From an uncultured Prevotellaceae bacterium (GTDB lineage Bacteria; Bacteroidota; Bacteroidia; Bacteroidales; Bacteroidaceae): 33,514 bases of DNA. Location of the stretch: assembly GCA_946534585.1 (NCBI GenBank), contig CAMNCV010000125.1, positions 1 through 33,514 of the forward strand, in the 5' to 3' direction. This document shows positions 25,287 to 31,747 of the stretch, piece after piece; within the stretch, counting starts at the first letter, position 1; each line of letters begins with the position of its first letter. The notes under the pieces are model-generated. The model made no database searches. It was not told the DNA's origin and saw only the letters and a program-made list of their open reading frames with translations. A program made the position numbers and the translations under genes.

Positions 25287-25378
25287 TCCCACAGATTTCA
25301 CAGACTTGCTCGAAGTGTATATTGTTTATAATGACAATAACAAAAACCACTTCTGAGTTGCCTGCGCAATCTGTGGGA
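25287..25378. repeat. 92-bp element with perfect 11-bp terminal inverted repeats
   Basis: TCCCACAGATT (25287-25297) is exactly complementary to AATCTGTGGGA (25368-25378). An inner ATTGT/ACAAT pair lies near the middle. It fills the gap between the zinc-ribbon gene and aguA. The end words (CACAGATT / AATCTGTG) also occur in the repeat region 30760-31250. Confidence 0.7.
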
Positions 25379-25408
25379 TAATTACACATCAGAGGGAGCT
25401 AAGTAAGA

Positions 25409-26455
25409 ATGAAGAGAAACATCTGCATGCCAGCAGAATGGGAGCATCAGAGCATGGTGATGCTCACTTGGCCTCACGAGGATACTGACTGGTTGCCATA
25501 TCTTGCTGAAATAACAGAGACATACGTAGAGATGGCTGATGCCATCACACACTACGAACAACTGATTGTAGCAACTCCTCACCCCATTAAGGTGGGGGCA
25601 TTGCTCAGTAGTCGCTTGTCACATGATCAGATGACACGAGTGTACATATGCCACTGTAAGACCAACGACACGTGGGCGCGTGACCATGGACCTATAACAC
25701 TTATTGACCGCGATAGTCACAAAAACACATTACTCGACTTCCGCTTTAATGGTTGGGGTGAGAAGTTTGAGGCATCGCTTGATAATCAGATTACCCAAAC
25801 ACTGCACAAGGATGGTGCTTTCGACACAGAAAAGCAAGGCACGCCACGGCTTAGTGACAACGATGACTTCGTACTCGAAGGCGGTTCGATAGAAAGCGAT
25901 GGCAAAGGCACTATATTTACTACGGAATTTTGCCTGCTTGCGCCTAACCGCAACCAACCACTCGACAAAGAAGAGATAGAGGAGGAATTGAAACATCGAC
26001 TGAAAGCCAAAAGAATTGTATGGCTACACCATGGACAACTGCTCGGCGATGATACCGACGGACACATAGATACCACCGTGCGTATTGCGCCTAACGATAC
26101 GCTACTTTACCATCATTGCTATGACAAGGACGACGCACAATACTCTGATTTTATGTCACTTGAAGAAGAGCTAAAAGCCCTACGCACGGCTGATGGTAAA
26201 CCATACAATCTCATTCCATTACCACAGCCCGAGGCTATATACGACGATGAGGAACGGCTACCGGCTACATACGCAAATTTCCTGATAATAAACGGTGCCA
26301 TACTCGTGCCTACTTATGGGCAATCAGACAATGACAAGACAGCATGCGAGGCTATAGCTCTGGCGTTTCCTGACCGCAAGATTATAGCAATCGATTCACG
26401 CACTATAATAAAACAGCATGGAAGCATACACTGTTGTACCATGCAATTATACTGA
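25409..26455 (+). CDS. aguA: Agmatine deiminase
   Basis: Hydrolyses agmatine to N-carbamoylputrescine and ammonia. The 348-residue product belongs to the peptidyl-arginine-deiminase-like family. It shows MPAEWEHQSMVMLTWPH at the start, DTWARDHGPITL, LEGGSIESDGKGTI, GDDTDGHIDTTVRI and the catalytic IHCCTMQ at the C-terminus (Cys342 probable nucleophile). The amidase for the next step starts 7 bases after its stop, so the two enzymes form the agmatine-to-putrescine route. No arginine decarboxylase gene (agmatine source) is in this window. Confidence 0.96.
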   Translation: MKRNICMPAEWEHQSMVMLTWPHEDTDWLPYLAEITETYVEMADAITHYEQLIVATPHPIKVGALLSSRLSHDQMTRVYICHCKTNDTWARDHGPITLIDRDSHKNTLLDFRFNGWGEKFEASLDNQITQTLHKDGAFDTEKQGTPRLSDNDDFVLEGGSIESDGKGTIFTTEFCLLAPNRNQPLDKEEIEEELKHRLKAKRIVWLHHGQLLGDDTDGHIDTTVRIAPNDTLLYHHCYDKDDAQYSDFMSLEEELKALRTADGKPYNLIPLPQPEAIYDDEERLPATYANFLIINGAILVPTYGQSDNDKTACEAIALAFPDRKIIAIDSRTIIKQHGSIHCCTMQLY

Positions 26456-26462
26456 CCACACT

Positions 26463-27347
26463 ATGAAAGAACTGAAAATAGGAATACTGCAACAGCACAA
26501 TGTAGCTGACCAAAAGACAAATATTATGCGGCTTGCACAGGGAATTGTTGACCTGGCGAAGCGTGGAGCAGAACTTATCGTTCTGCAGGAATTACATAAC
26601 AGTCTGTATTTCTGCCAGGTGGAAGACGTTGACAATTTTGACCTTGCCGAACCAATCCCTGGTCCTTCCACCAATTACTTTGGCGAATTGGCACGACAAC
26701 TGGGTGTGGTCATCGTTACATCTCTATTTGAGCGCCGTGCTGCAGGACTGTATCACAACACCGCCGTAGTGATTGAACGTGATGGTTCAATCGCTGGCAC
26801 ATACAGAAAAATGCACATTCCTGATGATCCTGCATACTATGAGAAGTTCTACTTCACACCTGGCGACATAGGCTTTGAGCCTATCAATACCTCTGTCGGA
26901 CGATTAGGTGTAATGGTTTGTTGGGATCAGTGGTATCCAGAGGCTGCACGCATGATGGCCTTGGCTGGTGCAGAATTGCTTATTTACCCTACTGCGATAG
27001 GCTATGCAGCCACAGACACACAGCAGGAGCAACAGCGTCAACGCGAGGCCTGGACTACAGTGCAGCGCGGACATGCCGTGGCCAACGGGCTTCCCGTAGT
27101 GGCAGTAAACCGCGTAGGATATGAACCAGACCCGAGCAAGCAGACAGACGGAATACAGTTCTGGGGCTCAAGTTTCGTAGCCGGACCGCAAGGTGAGCTA
27201 TACTATCGTGCCTCTGACAACGAGGAGGAAAGCGTAATCGTCAATATAGACATTGACCACAGCGAGGATGTACGTCGCTGGTGGCCATTCCTGCGCGACC
27301 GTCGCATTGATGCCTACAATGAACTAATCAAGCGCTATCGCATGTAA
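26463..27347 (+). CDS. aguB: N-carbamoylputrescine amidase
   Basis: Nitrilase-fold amidase converting N-carbamoylputrescine to putrescine, CO2 and ammonia. Start set at ATG 26463 (MKELKIGILQQ), 294 residues; the earlier in-frame ATG at 26418 lies inside aguA. The catalytic triad is visible: Glu43 in LQELHNSLYF, Lys116 in YRKMHIPDD, and Cys153 in VMVCWDQWYPEAARM. The length is normal. holA begins 7 bases later, probably read through from the same transcript. Confidence 0.96.
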   Translation: MKELKIGILQQHNVADQKTNIMRLAQGIVDLAKRGAELIVLQELHNSLYFCQVEDVDNFDLAEPIPGPSTNYFGELARQLGVVIVTSLFERRAAGLYHNTAVVIERDGSIAGTYRKMHIPDDPAYYEKFYFTPGDIGFEPINTSVGRLGVMVCWDQWYPEAARMMALAGAELLIYPTAIGYAATDTQQEQQRQREAWTTVQRGHAVANGLPVVAVNRVGYEPDPSKQTDGIQFWGSSFVAGPQGELYYRASDNEEESVIVNIDIDHSEDVRRWWPFLRDRRIDAYNELIKRYRM

Positions 27348-27354
27348 ATTTACC

Positions 27355-28410
27355 ATGGCAGCAACGAAAAAACAAAGTACTGCAGCCGCCTTTCGCGACA
27401 TCATGGCAGAACTGAAAAGTGGCAAGGTGGCACCTGTCTATCTATTGATGGGTGCCGAGAGTTATTATATAGATAAGGTAAGCGAATGGATTCAGAAAAA
27501 CTTGCTCAAGGAGGAGGAGAAAGACTTCAACCTTAGCATATTCTATGCTTCCGACAATAGCACTACTGCTCAGTCCATCATTGACAATGCCCGCCGCTAT
27601 CCTATCATGGCCAAACGCCAGGTGATTATCGTGCGTGATATGCAAGCACTGAAAAACATTGAACCACTTGAGAAATACCTTGATAACCCCGTACCGTCAA
27701 CCGTGCTGGTGCTGTGCTATATGAACGGTACGATTGACGCACGTAAGAAGATTGTATCACGAACCTCTCAGATTGGCCGTCTGCTTGTCAGCGAACCTCT
27801 CAAATACGACCGCGACATCATCGCATTCATCAACGATTATATTAGCCGACCTGAATATAAGGCTACCATCGACAATCGCGCTGCCGAGGTTATGGCAGCC
27901 CATATAGGCGGAGACATGAAGCGTATGTCATCAGAGTTGGACAAACTGCAATTATCATTTGCACCTGGAGCCCCACGAATAATTACGCAAGAACTAATAG
28001 AGCAAAAGATTGGTATCAGCAAGCAGTTTAATGTCTTTGAAATGCGTGATGCACTCATCAAGAAGGACGCACTGAAGGCTCATAGCATAGCCAAATACTT
28101 CAATAGCAACCCGAAGGCTGGAGGTCTGTTTGCTTTACTGCCGCTTACATTCAGTTATTTTCAAAATCTGATGCTTTGCCACTACGTTCCGAAGCCTGTA
28201 AATGACAATGCCATTATGGCACAACTCGGATTAAAGTCTCCGTGGGGAATTAAGGATTACATAGAGGGGATGAAAAACTTTTCTCCAATGAAAACAATAC
28301 AAATAATATCAAAAATTCGCGAGGTAGATGCTCGCTCAAAAGGTCTTGACAATGCCTCGACACCACCTGAAGAATTGTTACAGGAATTGGTATCTTTCAT
28401 CCTTCACTGA
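27355..28410 (+). CDS. holA: DNA polymerase III subunit delta
   Basis: Clamp-loader subunit that opens the beta sliding clamp. The 351-residue product has the delta start VAPVYLLMGAESYYIDKVSEW. It continues with FYASDNSTTAQSIIDNARRYPIMAKRQVIIVRD and an alpha-helical C-terminal part (FNVFEMRDALIKKD, SPWGIKDYIEG) normal for HolA. Its placement after aguAB is probably incidental. The terminator at 28539-28576 ends the unit. Confidence 0.93.
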   Translation: MAATKKQSTAAAFRDIMAELKSGKVAPVYLLMGAESYYIDKVSEWIQKNLLKEEEKDFNLSIFYASDNSTTAQSIIDNARRYPIMAKRQVIIVRDMQALKNIEPLEKYLDNPVPSTVLVLCYMNGTIDARKKIVSRTSQIGRLLVSEPLKYDRDIIAFINDYISRPEYKATIDNRAAEVMAAHIGGDMKRMSSELDKLQLSFAPGAPRIITQELIEQKIGISKQFNVFEMRDALIKKDALKAHSIAKYFNSNPKAGGLFALLPLTFSYFQNLMLCHYVPKPVNDNAIMAQLGLKSPWGIKDYIEGMKNFSPMKTIQIISKIREVDARSKGLDNASTPPEELLQELVSFILH

Positions 28411-28459
28411 CCAATAGTAACCTATCTCGCAAGCTATGTCAGAGAAACAAAAAGACAAG

Positions 28460-28543
28460 CAAAATAACAACAGAGACAACATAATATAACAATAGAAACA
28501 CATAATATAACAATAGAGACTAATACTATAACAATAGCAACGA
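28460..28543 (+). repeat. Four 21-bp tandem repeat units after holA
   Basis: Units start at 28460, 28481, 28502 and 28523, each containing a version of ATATAACAATAG followed by A/G-A-C. The first is degenerate (AATAACAACAGAGAC). The array ends inside the terminator stem. It is non-coding, with stops in the frames I checked. Confidence 0.75.
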
Positions 28544-28577
28544 CTATCTGAATTCAATGCTCAGATAGTCGTTTTTT
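28539..28577 (+). terminator. Terminator after holA
   Basis: AACGACTATCTGA (28539-28551) pairs perfectly with 28561-28573 across 9 bases, then runs on in T. Confidence 0.88.
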
Positions 28578-29661
28578 CCTTTCAAAAACATCACGCAAAC
28601 TGCTTATAACAGATAATACTTTCCTAATCAATGACAATCAGTCTAACTGTCTATATATACTATTTTCGCATAGATCAGATGGTATCTTCGTTTTAATCTA
28701 TATTCCCAAATAAGTAAATCGTTATTTCATTACAACTCATACATAATTATATTATAAACAATGCATCTTTAGTTTTTCCAGATACTCACTATATGCTTTC
28801 TATTTTAATTAAAGAAACACACTTTACCAGTCAGCCATGGCATAAAGAAAAGCATTTACAACAAGAAAAGGTAAATTATTTCTATAAAAAAGTAAATTTA
28901 GCCTTAAATTAGCCAATAATTACTACTTTCGTAACGCAAATATAGCTTATTCAAGCTTGATTTTAGCTCTTAGAAGGATGTTTTTAACGTAGAATTAAGT
29001 TTTATAAAGTAAGATTATTTACACATTAATGCTTGTAAATCAGTGCTTTTGCGCAATTTATACCCCTAAAATTTGCGTTTTTTTTGGCTTTTAGTAGAGA
29101 TTATCAGCTCTGAGACAGAATTTTTGAAATTTGAGGCTTTTAGAGTGATTAAACTTTTATATTTACATCTTTGAAATTTATAGTTTATGAATTTAAATTT
29201 AATATTTAGTGTTATCACAATAATGAATTTAAATCTTTACATTCCTCTGTCTTTAGTATTCTATATTATAACGCGGTGATTCATTTTTGTCTCTTTAATT
29301 TTCTAAATCTAAATAATCCGAAAAGTTATACGCAATGAATAATTATTCATTGCCTAAATTAGCTTTTATAGGCATATAAATGAGGCTTTTAGGGCTCGTA
29401 GTATGACCTTCTTGAGGTTCTATGTAGCCTATAGAGCAGCCACAGTGCATATTTTAGGCTTTTAGCGTCTATAATCACGTAATAAGGTAGGTGATGCTCA
29501 GTTTTTTATGTTTTTTGCTTATATTAAAGTAAATAGTCTTTTACTTGTCTAAATTTAGCATTTTAAAGTAACACTAATTTAATTTCCTTGTTTGCTTTAT
29601 TATTTTAAATTCGTAAATTTCGTATTCCTTGATTTGGTTTTATAAAATTTAATTTAAAATC
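28578..29661. other. AT-rich gene-free stretch with repeated GGCTTTTAG words
   Basis: About 1.1 kb, very AT-rich, with no credible gene on either strand. The word GGCTTTTAG occurs exactly four times on the plus strand, at 29086, 29135, 29384 and 29457, and near-matches are present. I found no DnaA-box cluster, no RNA gene and no IS ends. It could be an eroded element or a long regulatory zone before the XRE gene. Confidence 0.6.
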
Positions 29662-29693
29662 CTTGTGTATTTAAAAATTTATTATTACCTTTG
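29662..29693 (+). promoter_or_regulatory. Promoter of the XRE regulator
   Basis: TTG at 29663-29665, 20 bases, TACCTTTG at 29686-29693. The leader to the ATG is about 170 bases. Confidence 0.65.
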
Positions 29694-29867
29694 TAAAGTG
29701 AAAGAAAAAGGGCAATTTTGGGCTTAGTCAGTAGTGACCTACCCCATTCCTGAAACCTGACCGACTGGTTTATAAAAGCGAAAAATTCATATAGCAATCA
29801 GTCAATAGGCACAACGCATTGAAAATGCTCTTAGTGGAGAAATAGAACAAATTAAAATTACAGCGAC

Positions 29868-30512
29868 ATGAAAGACAGAATACGCGAACTGATGGAGGCG
29901 CAGCATATGAATCAGCAAACCTTCGCAAATTGCATCGGCATCAACACGGCTACGCTTAGCGGTATCCTCACTGGGAAAACTCAACCTACCATTAAAGTAG
30001 TAAACGCCATCATGAGAAAGTTTCCAAACATCAATATCAATTGGCTGATGTTTGGTCAGGGTGGGATGCTAACGGGAAAGGTTTCTACCCCTACCCCTCA
30101 ACCTTCGATCACCGATACTAATGAAGATACTTCTCTGCAAAACTCTCACAGTTCACAACAATCGCCTTCTTTGTTTTCGGAACCTGCTCCTATGCGCAAT
30201 TCTGATTATCATACAGAAAACTCGACTCCGAATACATCAGTTATCAATGGTGACAATCTGGCAGTCACTCCATCTTTTTTCGATGAACAGCAGCAGCGTC
30301 AAACGTCAACTTTCAGACAACAAGTTCACCAAAATAACCTGCAAGTTTTTCAACAAAACCAACCAACAAGTACGCCTGTTGTTCAACCCTCCGTTTCCAT
30401 TCGCACTCAGATTGAGCAGAGCGACTCACCTACCCTACCCAAACGTCGCGTTACAGAAATTCGCGTTTTCTATGACGACCAAACCTGGGAGGCTTTCGTT
30501 CCGAAGAAATAA
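29868..30512 (+). CDS. XRE-type HTH regulator with a long Gln/Ser/Thr-rich linker
   Basis: 214 residues. Residues 1-64 form an XRE helix-turn-helix: MNQQTFANCIGINTATLSGI, then TLSGILTGKTQPTIKVVNAI and PNININWLMFGQG, as in Bacteroidales Cro/CI-like regulators. The rest is a low-complexity linker rich in Gln, Ser, Thr and Pro (about residues 70-185), ending in a short basic and aromatic tail (RRVTEIRVFYDDQTWEAFVPKK, split here as RRVTEIRVFY then DDQTWEAFVPKK). No sensing domain is seen. It stands alone in gene-poor DNA; targets are unknown. Confidence 0.82.
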   Translation: MKDRIRELMEAQHMNQQTFANCIGINTATLSGILTGKTQPTIKVVNAIMRKFPNININWLMFGQGGMLTGKVSTPTPQPSITDTNEDTSLQNSHSSQQSPSLFSEPAPMRNSDYHTENSTPNTSVINGDNLAVTPSFFDEQQQRQTSTFRQQVHQNNLQVFQQNQPTSTPVVQPSVSIRTQIEQSDSPTLPKRRVTEIRVFYDDQTWEAFVPKK

Positions 30513-30759
30513 ACACCGAATTTACAACATAGCACCGCAGATGTAATTTCTCGATGCACTACGTTTGCGCTGAAAATTTCGCACAATGCTTGCGATATTC
30601 TGAAGCGTTAGTAAAATCACACGAAAAAACTTAAAATTTCAATCAACGGTTTTAACCATTGACTATCAGTGGTTTACAAGAAAACTTAAAATACGGGTGA
30701 TTATTTATAAAAATTACATGGATGATTACATGATGATTATATGTAAAACAGAAAATATG
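30513..30759. other. Gene-free stretch
   Basis: I see no gene, terminator or strong repeat here, only a small TCGCA/TGCGA inverted pair near 30579-30595 and AT-rich GATGATTA words near 30720-30740. Confidence 0.5.
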
Positions 30760-31250
30760 TCTCTTAGTTCTCACAGATAGCACAGATTTACACAGAAAAT
30801 TCGTTGTATTTGAGTGATTTGTGTTCAAAGAAAAATCCCTGTAATCAGAGTAATCTGTGGAAGTTGAATTTTCTTTGTCACGATTTAGCGAGTTATAGAA
30901 TTTTTAATTCGGGCATCCGTGTAATCCGTCTTAATCCGTTGTCAAAGAATAATCTATGTAATCAGTGTCATCTGTGGTAGTTAAAATATCTTTGTCCCAA
31001 TTTAGCGAATTATAGAATTTTAATTCGGGCAATCCGTGTAATCCGTCTTAATCCGTTGTCAAAGAAAAATCTATGTAATCCGCGTAATCTGTGGTAGTAA
31101 AATTTCTGTGGAAGTTGAATTTTCTTTGTCACGATTTAGCGAGTTATAGAATTTTAATTCGGGCAATCCGCGTAATCCGTCTTAATCCATTGTCAAAGAA
31201 AAATCTATGTAATCCGCGTAATCTGTGGTCGAAAAGTAATCCGTGGTCGC
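30760..31250 (+). repeat. Tandem intergenic repeats of about 117 bp (three copies plus partial units)
   Basis: A core beginning TTTGTC and containing ATTTAGCGA then TTATAGAAT and AATTCGGGCA starts at 30874, 30991 and 31125 (spacing 117 and 134; the second gap has 17 extra bases near 31103). Between cores come AATCCGTGTAATCCG, TTGTCAAAGAA and AATCTGTGGTAG-type words. A partial unit precedes the first core. The copies match closely except for point changes. Short open frames inside are artefacts. Confidence 0.85.
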
Positions 31251-31288
31251 GCACAGTATTCTTGTTCGTGTTTTTTTAAATGTTTCTC

Positions 31289-31319
31289 TTTGTTTTTTCA
31301 TAATTTTTTCTTAACTTTG
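31289..31319 (+). promoter_or_regulatory. Promoter of the BspA-like gene and its leader
   Basis: TTTG at 31289-31292, 19 bases, TAACTTTG at 31312-31319: consensus. I see no other TAnnTTTG box between here and the gene at 31748. Confidence 0.8.
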
Positions 31320-31685
31320 CCCTTGAAAACAGTTAGTCCACGGGTTGGGCATGTGTTTTCAAGACATATTGGTTTGATGCACATACGGCAATGCCTCGCG
31401 AAGGCACCACCGCCATGACATCAAGAAAGGACGTTACGAAACGTTAGTCTTCTTTGTCTGAAAATCTGGTAAATTTTCAAATGTTGTAAGAAGATAGCGC
31501 AATCGGAACGTCCACGTGGGTGATTTTATATCACGATAGCCGCCTTTTATATTATTATATAATAGGTGTTGTACTCGTATATAATATCTCTTGGCGTGGG
31601 CTAACTGGTTGCTTATCCTTACAACAAGGTTTACCAGAGCCTCAGACAAGGGATAAGCGAAGAGTACAGCACCCACGTCTTTTTC
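31320..31685 (+). ncRNA. Candidate structured RNA / attenuator-like leader of the BspA-like gene
   Basis: Perfect or near-perfect helices are visible in order: 31322-31331 with 31354-31363; TTGATG with CATCAA around 31374-31423; 31448-31454 with 31488-31494 enclosing 31459-31465 with 31473-31479; 31514-31519 with 31673-31678; and 31566-31576 with 31662-31672 (11 pairs). Within the last, 31599-31609 pairs with 31633-31641 (two-base bulge), and 31611-31618 pairs with 31651-31658. Those two helices cross, making a pseudoknot or two alternative folds. TCTTTTT follows the outer stem like a terminator. No known RNA family was recognised. Confidence 0.5.
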
Positions 31686-31747
31686 ATTCCTAAAAATCTT
31701 TATTAACCGCTGAGTGTGGGGGCTGTAAGCATAGAATGTTTATAATC

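Noticed and set aside
28436..28489. Tiny 17-codon open frame after holA
   Set aside because: Runs into the 21-bp repeats, with no start signal or recognisable product.
28578..29661. Chromosomal replication origin
   Set aside because: AT-rich and beside holA, but no cluster of TTATCCACA-type DnaA boxes and no dnaA or other origin-linked genes.
31091..31279. 62-residue open frame before the BspA leader
   Set aside because: It lies inside the 117-bp tandem repeats and reads repeated words only.
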